This document shows positions 16,358 through 26,168 of a stretch of DNA of 64,000 nucleotides, piece after piece. A model generated the notes under the pieces. It did no database searches. It worked only from the letters and a program-made list of their open reading frames with translations, and was not told the origin of the DNA. Numbering within the stretch: the stretch's first letter is position 1; the number at the start of each line of letters is the position of its first letter. Origin of the DNA: Sphingomonas koreensis. GTDB lineage: Bacteria > Pseudomonadota > Alphaproteobacteria > Sphingomonadales > Sphingomonadaceae. The DNA is taken from the NCBI RefSeq assembly GCF_002797435.1, contig NZ_PGEN01000001.1, positions 1,306,501-1,370,500 of the forward strand. Direction: 5' to 3'. The position numbers and the translations under genes were made by a program.

Positions 16358-17041
16358 TCAGGCGTCCGCCCAGCGCCTCAGCAGGTTGTGATACACGCCC
16401 GTCAACTCGATCACGCTGCGATCGTCGCCGCCAAGCTGGCCGGTCAGCCGTTGCACGCTCTGGTCCAGGTCGAACAGGATGCGCCGTGCGCCATCGTCGC
16501 GGACCATCGACTGGAGCCAGAAGAAGCTCGCCACCCGCACGCCGTGCGTCACCGGGGTCACATGGTGCAGGCTCGATGAGGGATAGACCACCGCGTGTCC
16601 CGCAGGGAGCTTGACCCGCTGCACGCCATAATGATCCTCGACCACCAGCTCGCCGCCGTCATAGGCGGCGGGATCCTCGAGGAAGACGGTGATCGACAGG
16701 TCGCTGCGGATTCGAAACTCGCTGCCGCGCTTGATCCGGATCGCGTTGTCGACATGCGTGCCGAACGTCTGGCCCTCGCCATAGCGGTTGAACAGCGGCG
16801 GGAAGACCTTGAGCGGAAGCGCCGCAGCGAAGAACAGCGGCGAACGGCCAAGGGCATCCAGGATGACGCCCCCGGCCTCAAGCGCTGCCGGGCTTCCCTC
16901 CGGCAGCTGCTCGTTCTTCTTGGCCAGCGCCGACTGATGGCCGGAGGTGACGTTGCCGTCGACCCACTCGGCCGCATCGATGAGTCCCCGCACCTTCGCC
17001 ACCGTCTCGGCGTCCAGCAGCTGGGGAATCGCGATCATCAT
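16358..17041 (-). CDS. piuC: Fe(II)/2-oxoglutarate dioxygenase, PiuC/YbiX (PKHD) type
   Basis: A 227-aa prolyl-4-hydroxylase-like dioxygenase of the family found beside catecholate siderophore receptors. Iron ligands are visible: His96 and Asp98 in GTHVDNAI and the distal His159 in [10 protein letters not shown], with an Arg following (Arg169) for 2-oxoglutarate. The C-terminal [12 protein letters not shown] region is typical of YbiX. It lies 80 bases downstream of the TonB receptor on the same strand, the usual piuA-piuC order, and probably shares its iron-responsive promoter. The precise substrate of this family is unsettled. Confidence 0.9.
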   Translation of the reverse strand: MMIAIPQLLDAETVAKVRGLIDAAEWVDGNVTSGHQSALAKKNEQLPEGSPAALEAGGVILDALGRSPLFFAAALPLKVFPPLFNRYGEGQTFGTHVDNAIRIKRGSEFRIRSDLSITVFLEDPAAYDGGELVVEDHYGVQRVKLPAGHAVVYPSSSLHHVTPVTHGVRVASFFWLQSMVRDDGARRILFDLDQSVQRLTGQLGGDDRSVIELTGVYHNLLRRWADA

Positions 17042-17121
17042 GGCACTTGCCTAACCTCAAGGGGTGGGAGCGGGCAACGGTCCGGGGGACAGGTGGACCG
17101 CCACCCGCTCCTCCCCCTTGT

Positions 17122-19434
17122 TCAGAAGCGGTAGCCTACGGTCAGCACCGCCGCTCGCGCGTCACCGGGTGTCGCCCAGCCATTGTTGCGGATGCGGGTG
17201 TAGTAGAGCTCGTTAGTGAAGTTCTTGACGTTCACCAGCACGCTGAAATTGGGGCTGAAGTCGTACGAGATCGACGCGTTGTGGACGAGATAGTCGTCCG
17301 AACGATAGAGGACCGCCGACGCCGCGGTCGGCAGGTTCAGCGCGAAGCTGCCCTGATAGGTCAGGCCGTACCCCAGCTTCAGCCCGAACGGCAGTGTATA
17401 GGTGGTGTAAAGGCTGCCCGAATGATTGGGCACGTTCTGCAGCTCGGCGCCCGCCGCCGGGTCCGGGCTACCCACCGCGACCGAGCGGATCAGCTTCGGC
17501 TCCAGATAGGTGTAGTTGGCAGTGATCGACCATGCCGGGGTGATGTTGCCCGTGGCGCTCACCGCGATTCCGTCCACCCGCGAATGACCGTCGAGTACCT
17601 GATCGGGTTCGTTGATGTCGTTGGACGGCACCTTGTACTGGTCACGCTCGTTGCGGAACAGCGCGACGCTGAACAGCGCGCGGCCGACCTCGGCCTTGGC
17701 GCCGATCTCGTAATTCTTGGCGCTTTCGGGATCGACGTTGCAGGTCGCGGCGACGCAGGCGCCGTTGACCGCGCTCTGCGATGGCGTCTGCGCGTTGCCA
17801 TACGCCGCATAGAGCGTCACCGTTTCGACCGGCTTGAAGACCAGGCCGACGCGATAGGTGAACAGGTCCGCCTTGTTGTAGAAGCGCGGCCCAGTGACGA
17901 TCGGCCCCTGCGGCACGGTGGCGGTGGCGGCGGTCGAGGTGTCGGTCTGGTAATTGCCGCTATTGTTCTCGTAGCGGACGCCGCCGTTCAGCTCGAACTT
18001 GCCGAACTTCATCGTGTCGAAGAGATAGACCGCGTAGTTGGTCACCTCGCCGCGCTGGCGGCCGCCTTCGACATAATTGATCGGACCGGTATAGACGTTG
18101 CTGCCATAGTTGAAGCCCGCGGGGCCGGCGATCACCTCATTGGGGTTCGACCAGTTGACCAGCGGGTATGCGGTATAGGCCAGCGTGCGATTGGCGTTGC
18201 GATAGACGTTGCCGGTCGAAAGGAAGTACTTCTCCCACCCGGCCGAAGCGCCCAGCACCAGGCTGTGCTCGACCGCGCCAGTCGCGAACTGCGCCGACAG
18301 ATCGATCTGGTTGTACATCAACTCGCTGGTCGTATCGCGCACGTTCCCGCGCGGGCCGCCGATCAGATAATAGCCGACGGGCACGGTCGCCGGGCATGCG
18401 GTGCCGTTAGCCTGGATATTGCCAGTGAGGCAGAAAGTGCCCTGCGGCGGACCGACGATCGTGCGCTGCGATACGCTCTGCCAGCGAGTCAGGTTGCGCA
18501 GCGACAGCCTGTCGCTGAATTCGTGCGATGCGGTGATCGTCGCCTGATCGACGGTGATCTCCTGCGTATCGACGTTGCGATAGCCGAAATAGTCGCTGCG
18601 ATCGATGCCCGGCAGCGCGCCGTTGTAACGCCCGTTCTTGTAATAGGGCACGCCATATTGCGGGATGTTGCTCTCTTCCTGATGCAGATACTGCAGCGTC
18701 AGGCTGGTCGGGCCGTCGATGCCGATGGTTGCCGAAGGCGCGACGCCCCAGCGGTCGTAATTCTCGACGTCGCGGCCCGGCACGTCGTTCTTGTGCACCA
18801 TCGCGTTGAGCCGCAGCGCCACCAGCTCGTTGACCCGGACATTGGCGTCGATCGTGCCGCGATAATAGTCGTCGGTGCCGATGCCGGCCTGGACCGCGAC
18901 CTCGGTCTCCGCCTTGGGGCGCTTGGTGACGATGTTGATCGATCCGCCGACCGATCCCGATCCGTTATAGACCGAATTGGCGCCGTTGGTGACCTCGACC
19001 TGCTCGAGGTTGAACGGATCGCTGCGCGAATAGGGCGCGCTGTCGCGCACGCCGTCGGTGGTGATGTCGGACGAGGCCGAATAGCCGCGCAGCGTGATCT
19101 GGTCGCTCGGCGCGATGCCGCCCTCCGCCGCGCCAAAAGTGATGCCGGGCACCGTCGACAGCACGTCGCGCAGCGTGAGCAGGTTCTGCTCCTCGATCAC
19201 CTTGTTGGTCAGGATCGTCACCGTCTGCGGCGTATCGCGCACCGGGCGTGTGGCCTTGGGGCTGGCCTGTTCCGACCGGGTTTCCTGACCCGTCACGACG
19301 ACCTCGTCGCGCTCCTGCTGGACCGTCGTGTCGTCTTCTGCAGCCTGCGCAGGCGCCGAGGCGATGAAGCCGACCGCGGCGAGCGCAAGGAAGGCGGGCG
19401 CGGCCTTGCGGCCGTCGGAAGTGGTGCGAGTCAT
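17122..19434 (-). CDS. TonB-dependent siderophore receptor, Fiu/PiuA (catecholate) type
   Basis: A 770-aa outer-membrane transporter. The signal peptide runs to about residue 31 (AQA). A TonB-box-like DEVVVTG follows, then the plug domain (about 60-165) with LRDVLSTVPGI and ITLRGYSASSD, and a 22-strand barrel ending in the aromatic terminus GYRF. It resembles catecholate siderophore receptors, and the adjacent PiuC-like dioxygenase supports this. Two Fur-box-like motifs lie upstream at 19471-19489 and 19500-19520. The likely substrate is a ferric catechol siderophore; the exact ligand cannot be read from sequence. Confidence 0.92.
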   Translation of the reverse strand: MTRTTSDGRKAAPAFLALAAVGFIASAPAQAAEDDTTVQQERDEVVVTGQETRSEQASPKATRPVRDTPQTVTILTNKVIEEQNLLTLRDVLSTVPGITFGAAEGGIAPSDQITLRGYSASSDITTDGVRDSAPYSRSDPFNLEQVEVTNGANSVYNGSGSVGGSINIVTKRPKAETEVAVQAGIGTDDYYRGTIDANVRVNELVALRLNAMVHKNDVPGRDVENYDRWGVAPSATIGIDGPTSLTLQYLHQEESNIPQYGVPYYKNGRYNGALPGIDRSDYFGYRNVDTQEITVDQATITASHEFSDRLSLRNLTRWQSVSQRTIVGPPQGTFCLTGNIQANGTACPATVPVGYYLIGGPRGNVRDTTSELMYNQIDLSAQFATGAVEHSLVLGASAGWEKYFLSTGNVYRNANRTLAYTAYPLVNWSNPNEVIAGPAGFNYGSNVYTGPINYVEGGRQRGEVTNYAVYLFDTMKFGKFELNGGVRYENNSGNYQTDTSTAATATVPQGPIVTGPRFYNKADLFTYRVGLVFKPVETVTLYAAYGNAQTPSQSAVNGACVAATCNVDPESAKNYEIGAKAEVGRALFSVALFRNERDQYKVPSNDINEPDQVLDGHSRVDGIAVSATGNITPAWSITANYTYLEPKLIRSVAVGSPDPAAGAELQNVPNHSGSLYTTYTLPFGLKLGYGLTYQGSFALNLPTAASAVLYRSDDYLVHNASISYDFSPNFSVLVNVKNFTNELYYTRIRNNGWATPGDARAAVLTVGYRF

Positions 19435-19470
19435 GTTGGCCCCTTTAGCCTTGTACGTTTCGGGGCCAGC

Positions 19471-19520
19471 TATTGAGAGTCGTTCGCAGAGTCAACGAAG
19501 TTGCGAATCATTTTCATCAG
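19471..19520. promoter_or_regulatory. Paired Fur-box-like sites upstream of the siderophore receptor
   Basis: Site one, 19471-19489, read in reverse gives CTGCGAACGACTCTCAATA. Site two, 19500-19520, contains TTGCGAATCATTTTCATC. Both match the TGCGAATCATTCTCA pattern seen also at 13253 and 57903. The second overlaps the 3' end of the neighbouring ribbon-helix-helix gene. Confidence 0.6.
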
Positions 19521-19770
19521 TGTCGCAATTTTGTCGCAGCCCGAACAGCCAGCTGCGGATCGCGCTTGCCAGATTGGGGGGATCCTCCCCACCGATGCGC
19601 AGATGGTCGATCTGGGCGACGACCGCATTGATCGGCAGGCCGCGATGCGCCGCCGCAGCTTCGAGCGCAGCCCAGAAGACGGGCTCTAGACTGATCGAGG
19701 TCGGATGCCCGGCGATGGTGATCGACCGCTTGACCGGCCCCTGAAACCCGCCGGGCGGGGCTTCGATCAT
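19492..19770 (-). CDS. Ribbon-helix-helix domain protein
   Basis: A 92-aa protein with the RHH_4-type pattern: a short beta strand with [20 protein letters not shown] followed by two helices ([21 protein letters not shown]), then a Leu/Trp-rich tail. Proteins of this type are arylsulfate sulfotransferase-like or antitoxin-like DNA binders of mostly unknown target. Its ATG overlaps the cobT stop by 4 bases, so it is co-translated with CobT. The last codons cover a Fur-like site of the next gene. Confidence 0.8.
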   Translation of the reverse strand: MIEAPPGGFQGPVKRSITIAGHPTSISLEPVFWAALEAAAAHRGLPINAVVAQIDHLRIGGEDPPNLASAIRSWLFGLRQNCDTDENDSQLR

Positions 19771-21599
19771 GCGTCGATGTCGAAGAGCGACGCGAGTTGC
19801 TCGATCATCGTCCCGGCGAGCTGATCGGCATCCATGATCGTCACCGCGCGGCTGTAGTAGCGCGTGACGTCGTGCCCGATGCCGATCGCGACCAGCCCGA
19901 CCGGCGAGCGCTGCTCGATCCAGCCGATCACCTGCCGCAGATGCCGCTCCAGATAGGAGCCGCTGTTCACCGACAGGGTCGAGTCATCGACCGGCGCGCC
20001 GTCGCTGATCACCATCAGGATCTTGCGATCCTCGGGCCGCGCGATCAGCCGATGATGCGCCCACAGCAGCGCCTCGCCGTCGATATTCTCCTTGAGCAGC
20101 CCCTCGCGCATCATCAGGCCGAGCGACTTCTTCGCCCGCCGCCACGGCTCGTCGGCCTGCTTGTAGACGATGTGGCGCACATCGTTGAGGCGGCCCGGCT
20201 GCGGCACCCGCCCCTCGGCCAGCCACTTCTCGCGGCTTTGCCCGCCCTTCCACGCCTTGGTGGTGAAGCCGAGAATCTCGGTCTTGACCCCCACCCGCTC
20301 AAGCGTGCGGGCCAGGATGTCGGCGCTGATCGCGGCGATGCTGATCGGCCGTCCGCGCATCGACCCCGAATTGTCGATCAACAGCGTGACGACCGTATCG
20401 CGGAACTTGGCGTCCTTCTCGACCTTGTAGGACAGCGACTGCATCGGGTTGACCACGACGCGCGCCAGCCGCGCCGCGTCGAGCAGCCCTTCGTCCTGAT
20501 CGAAGTCCCACGACCGCGACTGCTGCGCCATCAACCGCCGCTGCAGCCGGTTGGCGAGCTTGGTCACCACGCCCTGCAAATGGACGAGCTGCTGGTCGAG
20601 ATAGGCGCGCAGCCGTTCCAGCTCCTCCTCGTCGCACAGCTCGGTCGCCGCGATCACCTCGTCATATTGCGTGGTGAAGGCCTTATAATCGAACTGGGGC
20701 GGGAGATCGGACCAGGGGCGGTTGGGGCGGACGGGCATCATGCCTTCTTCGCCGTCGTCGCCCGGCTCGCCCTCGGCGTCGTCGAACTCGCCCTGCTCCT
20801 GCTCGCTTTCCTGGCCGTCCTCGGTCTCGGCTTCGTTCTGCTCGCCGCGCGCCTCGACCTCGCCCTCGCCGGTCTCGCCGTCCTGCTCGCCCTCTTCGCC
20901 TTCGTCCTGCTGCTGCTCGTCGGTGCCCTCGTCCTCGCCGCCGCCCTCATCGGCTTCGTCGGGAATCAGCTCGCCTTCGGTCAGGTCGAGATCCTCGAGC
21001 AGGTTCCCAACCAGTTTCGCAAACGCGGCCTGATCGTCGATCGCCAGCGCCAGCGCGTCGAGGTCATCACCGCCCTTGTCCTCGATCCAGTCGCGCACCA
21101 GTGCAAGGCCAAGCGCAGCCTCGGCCGGCGACTCGCGACCGGTCAGCCGCTCGCGCACCATCAGCTGGATCGCGGTGGACAGCGGCACCTCGTCGCGCGA
21201 GCGGGCCCGGCTGATCGGGTCGGACCGCATCCGCATCTGCAGCGCATGATCCAGATTCCCGGCGATCCCGGCATAGCCCCGCGATCCCAACGCCTCGACC
21301 CGCGCGGTCTCCACCGCGTCGAACACGGCGCGCGCAACCGCCTCCTTGGGCGCGCGCTTCTGGTGCAGCGCGGCATCGTGCAGCCGCATGCGCAGCGCGA
21401 AGCCGTCGGCAAAGCCGCGCGCCTCGGCCACCTGCTCGGACGGCAGATTGCGGCCGGGCATCGGCACCTTGACGTGCCGCCCCGATTGGCTGGGCGCGTC
21501 CGCGGTGAACGCCAGCTCGACCTCCGGCTCGTTCGCCAGCGCGCGGGTCGCCCCGGTAAGGACGGACTTGAACTGATCGAGTGGAGAGTCGGCGGCCAT
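19767..21599 (-). CDS. cobT: Cobaltochelatase subunit CobT (or CobT-like)
   Basis: Aerobic cobaltochelatase partner that works with AAA+ CobS to drive cobalt insertion by CobN. A 610-aa protein of normal size, with an N-terminal helical domain and a long acidic low-complexity stretch (roughly residues 215-300, Glu/Asp/Gln/Gly-rich). A C-terminal von Willebrand A domain carries the MIDAS motif DNSGS. The ATG at 21599 is preferred over one seven codons upstream because it follows GGAT spaced correctly. cobS lies 0.7 kb away on the same strand, separated by an opposite-strand gene. CobN is not in the window, and in many alphaproteobacteria this pair may serve another AAA+/vWA role. Confidence 0.92.
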   Translation of the reverse strand: MAADSPLDQFKSVLTGATRALANEPEVELAFTADAPSQSGRHVKVPMPGRNLPSEQVAEARGFADGFALRMRLHDAALHQKRAPKEAVARAVFDAVETARVEALGSRGYAGIAGNLDHALQMRMRSDPISRARSRDEVPLSTAIQLMVRERLTGRESPAEAALGLALVRDWIEDKGGDDLDALALAIDDQAAFAKLVGNLLEDLDLTEGELIPDEADEGGGEDEGTDEQQQDEGEEGEQDGETGEGEVEARGEQNEAETEDGQESEQEQGEFDDAEGEPGDDGEEGMMPVRPNRPWSDLPPQFDYKAFTTQYDEVIAATELCDEEELERLRAYLDQQLVHLQGVVTKLANRLQRRLMAQQSRSWDFDQDEGLLDAARLARVVVNPMQSLSYKVEKDAKFRDTVVTLLIDNSGSMRGRPISIAAISADILARTLERVGVKTEILGFTTKAWKGGQSREKWLAEGRVPQPGRLNDVRHIVYKQADEPWRRAKKSLGLMMREGLLKENIDGEALLWAHHRLIARPEDRKILMVISDGAPVDDSTLSVNSGSYLERHLRQVIGWIEQRSPVGLVAIGIGHDVTRYYSRAVTIMDADQLAGTMIEQLASLFDIDA

Positions 21600-21710
21600 C
21601 GCGATCCGATTAGCGGGCAAAATCGTACTCCGCTACCGCCCTCGCCGCAAAGCTGACGGAGGATGTCAGCTTTACCCGCCTAGACCGGCGCCATGAACCG
21701 GGAGACGAAC

Positions 21711-22268
21711 ATGGCCAGCACCACAGGGCGCCGCGACATCCTCAGAACCGCCGCGGGCCTCGCGCTCGGCGCGTCGCTTCCCCTGGAAGCCCTTGCCGCC
21801 CCACCGTCCGGCAAGCCGGGCGAGTTCGACTGGCTCACCGGCGAATGGCGCATCGCCCACCGCCAGCTCAAGAACGGCAAATGGGATGAATTTCCCGGCG
21901 AAGCGACCTGCTGGTCGATCCTGGGCGGCGTCGGCCATGTCGAGGAGCTGCGCATTCCCGCGCGCGACTTTTCGGGCATGGGCCTGCGCCTGCTCGATCT
22001 CAAGACGCGGATCTGGAGCGATTATTGGGTCAACGCCAAATCCGGCGCGCTCGGCGGCGCGGGTCTGACCGGCGGCTTCGTGGAGGGCGAAGGCGTGTTC
22101 GATACGCGCGAGACGATCGCCGGCAAGACGATGATCCATCGCGGCCTGTGGGACCGCATCGTCCCTGGCAAGTCCCACCGCTGGCAGCAAATGGCCTCCA
22201 GCGACGGCGGCCAGAGCTGGGAAGTCAGCTGGACGATGGATTGGGTGCGTGTCCCCGATCGCCGCTGA
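21711..22268 (+). CDS. Tat-exported hypothetical protein (DUF1579-like)
   Basis: A 185-aa protein with a twin-arginine signal (GRRDILRTAAG, hydrophobic stretch to about residue 28). The mature part starts with an FDWLTGEWRI motif followed by beta-rich sequence, resembling lipocalin-like DUF1579 proteins. The ATG at 21711 is chosen because GGGAGA is well spaced before it; an ATG six codons upstream is also possible. It is inserted in opposite orientation between cobT and cobS, ending 9 bases from the cobS stop. Role unknown. Confidence 0.7.
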   Translation: MASTTGRRDILRTAAGLALGASLPLEALAAPPSGKPGEFDWLTGEWRIAHRQLKNGKWDEFPGEATCWSILGGVGHVEELRIPARDFSGMGLRLLDLKTRIWSDYWVNAKSGALGGAGLTGGFVEGEGVFDTRETIAGKTMIHRGLWDRIVPGKSHRWQQMASSDGGQSWEVSWTMDWVRVPDRR

Positions 22269-22277
22269 CGGTTCGCT

Positions 22278-23285
22278 TCAGGGCGCCTTCCCCACCACGC
22301 TTTCGGGCAGGTCCTTGCCGAACACGCGCTGGTAGTATTCCGCCACCAGCGCCCGCTCCGCCTCGTCGCACTTGTTGAGGAACGACAGACGGAACGCGAA
22401 GCCCGGATCCTTGAAGATCTCGGTATTCTGCGCCCAGGTGATCACGGTACGCGGGCTCATCACCGTCGAGATGTCGCCGTTGATGAAGCCGCGGCGCGTC
22501 AGGTCGGCGACGCGGACCATGTTCTCGACCAGTTCCTTGCCGCCCGGCTTGTCATAGTCGCCGCTCTTGGCGAGCACGATCTGCGCCTCGGTCGCGGCAG
22601 GCAGATAGTTGAGCGTGACGACGATGTTCCAGCGGTCCATCTGGCCCTGGTTGATCTGCTGCGTGCCGTGATACAGCCCGCTCGTATCGCCGAGGCCCAC
22701 CGTGTTGGCGGTCGCGAACAGCCGGAAATAGGGGTTGGGACGGATCACGCGGTTCTGGTCGAGCAAGGTCAGCTTGCCCTCGGTCTCGAGCACGCGCTGG
22801 ATCACGAACATCACGTCGGGGCGGCCGGCGTCATATTCGTCGAACACCAAAGCCGTCGGCGTCTGGATCGCCCAGGGCAACAGCCCCTCGCGGAATTCGG
22901 TGACCTGCTGCCCGTCCTTGAGCACGATCGCGTCGCGGCCGATCAGGTCGATACGGCTGATATGTGCGTCCAGGTTGATGCGGATGCACGGCCAGTTGAG
23001 CCGCGCCGCCACTTGCTCGATATGCGACGACTTTCCGGTGCCGTGATAGCCCTGCACCATCACGCGGCGGTTGTGCGCAAAACCGGCCAGGATCGCCAGG
23101 GTCGTATCGGGATCGAACACATAGGCGGGGTCGAGATCGGGGACGCGCTCGTCCGCCTCGCTGAACGCCGGCACCTCCATGTCGATATCGATCCCGAACA
23201 GGTCGCGCACGCTGACCTTCTTGTCGGGCGCTTCGAGGATCGTGGTTTCCCGGCTGTCGGGCTGGGTGTTGGGGATATCGGTCAT
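22278..23285 (-). CDS. cobS: Cobaltochelatase subunit CobS (AAA+ ATPase)
   Basis: MoxR-type AAA+ ATPase that pairs with CobT. A 335-aa protein, normal length. Walker A is GYHGTGKSS (near 79-87) and Walker B is [10 protein letters not shown] (near 145-155). A sensor-like [11 protein letters not shown] segment and an arginine finger region follow. The N-terminal region has the family's [16 protein letters not shown] motif. In Rhizobiales-like genomes cobS is next to a J-domain gene and bolA; here those lie 6 kb away at 29.5-30.4 kb. Confidence 0.94.
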   Translation of the reverse strand: MTDIPNTQPDSRETTILEAPDKKVSVRDLFGIDIDMEVPAFSEADERVPDLDPAYVFDPDTTLAILAGFAHNRRVMVQGYHGTGKSSHIEQVAARLNWPCIRINLDAHISRIDLIGRDAIVLKDGQQVTEFREGLLPWAIQTPTALVFDEYDAGRPDVMFVIQRVLETEGKLTLLDQNRVIRPNPYFRLFATANTVGLGDTSGLYHGTQQINQGQMDRWNIVVTLNYLPAATEAQIVLAKSGDYDKPGGKELVENMVRVADLTRRGFINGDISTVMSPRTVITWAQNTEIFKDPGFAFRLSFLNKCDEAERALVAEYYQRVFGKDLPESVVGKAP

Positions 23286-23379
23286 GGCAGGGCCTTCGCA
23301 GAGTCGCCGCCGTCCCTAGCCCCGCGTGCGACCCCAAGTCGAGACACTTGTGCCGCGCCGCATCATTTCCATGCCCTTG

Positions 23380-23673
23380 TCAGGCCCGATACAGCCTTAC
23401 CGGCGCGGTCGATCGCGCGAGAACGCCCTTGGCTTCCTGGTCGAGCTGCACTGCCTTGATCCACCATCCCGCCTTGTCGCCGCCGGGAAACAGGTCCTCG
23501 GGAAGGCGCGGCAGCACTGCCGCCTTGATCTCGCCCGGTGTCAGCCCCGGCGCTTCGGCGGGAAGCACCGCAAGCATCGCATCGCGCATCGCCGCGAACT
23601 TGCCCGCTTCGACGCGATAGGTCTTGCCGGGCTGGAGGACATTCTCGATCTCGATCCGTTCGGGCTTGGCCAT
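23380..23673 (-). CDS. Small DUF6958-like protein
   Basis: A 97-aa cytoplasmic protein beginning MAKPERIEIENV, with a GKTYRVEAGKF segment and a conserved GGDKAGWWIKAVQLDLE-like region, matching the DUF6958 pattern (function unknown). The ATG at 23673 is 7 bases after AAGGAG; the ATG three bases upstream would overlap the stop of the HxlR gene as ATGA. The two genes are clearly co-transcribed, so the protein may act with that regulator. Confidence 0.7.
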   Translation of the reverse strand: MAKPERIEIENVLQPGKTYRVEAGKFAAMRDAMLAVLPAEAPGLTPGEIKAAVLPRLPEDLFPGGDKAGWWIKAVQLDQEAKGVLARSTAPVRLYRA

Positions 23674-24374
23674 CATGCATCTCCTTGGGTAAGTTTCTCG
23701 GGCAGCGCGAACAGGTCCACGAACTGCTGCGCCTTGGCGCGATCACCGGTCAGTTTCAGCCGGCCCTCGGCCTCGGACTCCTCGAACGGCCATTTGCCGT
23801 AGACGAGGGTGACGAACCGCGTGGTATCGGTCTCGAACACCACGTCCGCATCGCCCGCCTCGCCCGGCTCGATCGCCAGATCATGCCGATCGAGTCGCCC
23901 GACGAACGACGCGCCCGGAAAGCGGAAGCCGATCGTCATGCGAATGTCCGGCCGGTCGGGGTCGATCATCGTGCGCAACGACAGCATCGCGGAAACCGGC
24001 GAGAGCGGCAGCGTCGGATCGTGCCGCGGCGAGCGCGTCGCCCAGCGGCCCATCGCCTGGAAGATCGGCTCGCTCTCATAGCCCCAGGGCGTCAGCTCAT
24101 AGACCTGAACATTGGCGGGCGGCGGCAATTTGCGCCGTGTGAGGACGCCCGCCTGTTCGAGACTGTCGAGCCGCTGGGTCAGCACATTGGCACTGATCCC
24201 GGTCAGGTCGGCCTTCAGCTCGCCGAAGCGCCGCGGGCCAAGCATCAGCTCGCGCACGATCAGCATCGACCAGCGCTCGCCCAGGAATTCCAGCGCGAGC
24301 GCGCTGCCGCATGCGTCGTCGTACCAGCGCTTTTCCGCCACTTTTTCCTCTTTAGTCACTTTTTCTAACTTCAT
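23673..24374 (-). CDS. HxlR-family transcriptional regulator with C-terminal SCP2-like domain
   Basis: A 233-aa DNA-binding protein. Residues about 20-115 form the HxlR winged helix: CGSALALEFLGERWSMLIVRELMLGPRRFGELK, then ISANVLTQRLDSLEQAGVL. The C-terminal half (about 140-225) resembles a sterol-carrier-like ligand domain with DADVVFETDTTRFV. It is followed immediately by the DUF6958-like gene. It stands beside the VOC/GST/DUF1428 gene run transcribed the other way and is the obvious candidate regulator of it. Confidence 0.85.
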   Translation of the reverse strand: MKLEKVTKEEKVAEKRWYDDACGSALALEFLGERWSMLIVRELMLGPRRFGELKADLTGISANVLTQRLDSLEQAGVLTRRKLPPPANVQVYELTPWGYESEPIFQAMGRWATRSPRHDPTLPLSPVSAMLSLRTMIDPDRPDIRMTIGFRFPGASFVGRLDRHDLAIEPGEAGDADVVFETDTTRFVTLVYGKWPFEESEAEGRLKLTGDRAKAQQFVDLFALPEKLTQGDA

Positions 24375-24464
24375 GGTTGCTTTTAATAACTGAGTCGCGC
24401 ATCAAGATCAAGCAAGCGATTCGCGGCCATCGACGAATGGACCGCCATCGAATGGAGACCCCCG

Positions 24465-24593
24465 ATGCGTAGTCTGTTCCGAGAGTATCTGCCCGTCGCC
24501 CAAAGCGTCGCGATCGGCCTTGCCGCATTCTGCTTCACGGCATTGGCGATGCTCGGCCACGGCGCGCTCAGCGGCACCGGCCCGTTCGCCTGA
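24465..24593 (+). CDS. Small (42 aa) hydrophobic protein
   Basis: Short frame with an ATG at 24465 preceded by GGAG at 24453-24456, spaced 8 bases. It codes for a basic N-terminus (MRSLFREYLP), one hydrophobic helix (about residues 12-31, VAQSVAIGLAAFCFTALAML) and a short Gly-rich tail. It looks like a single-pass membrane peptide. It lies between the divergent HxlR and VOC genes. Coding is supported only by composition and ribosome site. Confidence 0.45.
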   Translation: MRSLFREYLPVAQSVAIGLAAFCFTALAMLGHGALSGTGPFA

Positions 24594-24674
24594 CCGCATC
24601 GGCAGGTCGTTAGTCGAAAAATACTGTCGGGTTCGCAGCGACGAGTCCGACATCAGTTCGAGAGGAAAAACGTC

Positions 24675-25169
24675 ATGACTCAGCTCACTACGTGCATCTG
24701 GTATGATCATACGGCGGAGGAAGCCGCGAATTTCTACGCGTCGGTCCTGCCCGGCGGCCGCGTCATCGCGGTGAACCGGACCCCGTCCGACACGCCCTCG
24801 CAAAAGGCCGGCGACGTCATCACGGTCGACTTCGAGGTCGCCGGGCAGAAGTTCATCGGCCTCAACGGCGGCCCGATCTTCCCCCAGACCGAAGCGGTCA
24901 GCTTCATGCTCTTCACCGAGGATCAGGAAGAGACCGACCGGCTGTGGAACGCGATCGTCGGCAATGGCGGCAGGGAAAGCGCCTGCGGCTGGTGCAAGGA
25001 CAAATGGGGCGTCAACTGGCAGATCACGCCGAAGCGGCTGATGGACCTCATCTGGAACAATGCCGACCCCGCTTCAGCCAAGCGTGCGATGGATGCGATG
25101 CTGACGATGCACAAGATCGACATCGCCACGGTCGAAGCTGCCGCCGCCGGCACGCCGGTCGACGCCTGA
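24675..25169 (+). CDS. VOC-family protein, PhnB-like
   Basis: A 164-aa protein of the PhnB/YjdN vicinal-oxygen-chelate group: TTCIWYDHTAEEAANFYASVLPGG at the start, FEVAGQKFIGLNGGP in the middle, and the C-terminal CGWCKDKWGVNWQITP motif. Such proteins bind a metal and a small substrate; physiological substrates are mostly unknown. RBS GAGAGGAAAAA precedes the ATG. First of a + strand run of five small genes with gaps of 12-80 bases. Confidence 0.9.
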   Translation: MTQLTTCIWYDHTAEEAANFYASVLPGGRVIAVNRTPSDTPSQKAGDVITVDFEVAGQKFIGLNGGPIFPQTEAVSFMLFTEDQEETDRLWNAIVGNGGRESACGWCKDKWGVNWQITPKRLMDLIWNNADPASAKRAMDAMLTMHKIDIATVEAAAAGTPVDA

Positions 25170-25181
25170 GGGGCCGTATTC

Positions 25182-25412
25182 ATGTCGTTCCAGGCCTATC
25201 TGAACACGATCGAGCAGAAGACCGGCAAATCGGCCGCCGACTTGCGCGCCATGGGCGCCGCCCGCGGCTGGACCGCCGGCGCGACGCTCGCCGACGGGAT
25301 CAAGCCGATGGCGATCGTCGCCTCGCTCAAGGACGAGCTGGGGCTCGGCCATGGCCATGCGATGGCCGTGGTCGCCCTGCTCAAGGGGCTCAAGAAGGAA
25401 GGCGATGCCTGA
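25182..25412 (+). CDS. DUF4287 protein
   Basis: A 76-aa cytoplasmic protein with the DUF4287 signature: MSFQAYLNTIEQKTGKSAADL and a C-terminal helix containing GLGHGHAMAVVALLKG. The family often occurs alone or fused to a DUF5655 domain; function unknown. It lies 12 bases after the VOC gene and 41 before the GST gene, probably one transcript. Confidence 0.88.
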   Translation: MSFQAYLNTIEQKTGKSAADLRAMGAARGWTAGATLADGIKPMAIVASLKDELGLGHGHAMAVVALLKGLKKEGDA

Positions 25413-25453
25413 CCTTCCAGCCCGGCCAATCAGAAGACAAACAGGAGAGAAAC

Positions 25454-26137
25454 ATGTCAGCCACCCCGCAACCCGCCCAGCTTGAGATCACCGGCTTCAA
25501 CTGGGTCCCCGACTTCGCCAAGGGCTTCGTCCGCGACCTCCGCCCGCGCTGGGCCTGCGAGGAGATCGGCCTGCCCTATTCGATGCGGCTGCTCAACGCG
25601 GCCGCGCCGCGCCCCGAGGCCTATTACAAGGAGCAGCCCTGGGGGCAGGTGCCAGCGCTGGTCGACCAGGACAGCGGTCTCACCATCTTCGAAAGCGGCG
25701 CGATCCTGCTCCACATCGGCGAGAAGGACGAGCGTCTGCTGCCCCGCGATCCACAGGGCCGCGCCACCGCGATCAGCTGGCTGTTCGCCGCATATAACAG
25801 CGTCGAGCCGATGGCGTTCGAGCTGGGCAACATCGAGATATTCGCCGCGGGCGAGCAGTGGGCGGAACTTCGCCGCCCCAGCCTCATTGAGTTCACCTGC
25901 AAGCGCCTCGACCGTCTGGCGATCGCAATCGACGGACGCGAATGGCTCGCGGGCCAGTTCAGCATTGCCGACATCGCGATGGCGACCGTGCTGCGCGATA
26001 TCGAGGGCAGCGGTCTGCTGGAGGAGCGCCCGGTACTGATGGCGTATCTGGAACGTGCCATCAGTCGTCCGGCGTTCAAGGCCGCGCTCGCGGCGCAGCT
26101 TGCTGATTTCAGGCCGTCCCCCGCTGCCGCGGCCTGA
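25454..26137 (+). CDS. Glutathione S-transferase family protein
   Basis: A 227-aa GST-like protein. The thioredoxin-fold half (about 10-95) has RPRWACEEIGLPY, the cis-Pro motif QVPALVD and the ESGAILLHIG glutathione-site motif. The helical half follows with FSIADIAMATVL, the conserved N-capping region. A well-spaced GGAGAG ribosome site precedes the ATG at 25454. It sits inside the VOC/DUF1428 run, which suggests handling of electrophiles or other toxic small molecules. Confidence 0.9.
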   Translation: MSATPQPAQLEITGFNWVPDFAKGFVRDLRPRWACEEIGLPYSMRLLNAAAPRPEAYYKEQPWGQVPALVDQDSGLTIFESGAILLHIGEKDERLLPRDPQGRATAISWLFAAYNSVEPMAFELGNIEIFAAGEQWAELRRPSLIEFTCKRLDRLAIAIDGREWLAGQFSIADIAMATVLRDIEGSGLLEERPVLMAYLERAISRPAFKAALAAQLADFRPSPAAAA

Positions 26138-26168
26138 ATTCGCGTCCTACGTCCCAAGGAGAGAGAAG

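Noticed and set aside
17047..19476. An 809-codon + strand frame over the siderophore receptor
   Set aside because: Antisense shadow of a well-supported TonB receptor; composition is Arg/Val/Ala/Asp-rich without domains.
19797..21656. A 619-codon + strand frame over cobT
   Set aside because: Antisense shadow; its Leu-rich stretch is only the complement of CobT's acidic low-complexity region.
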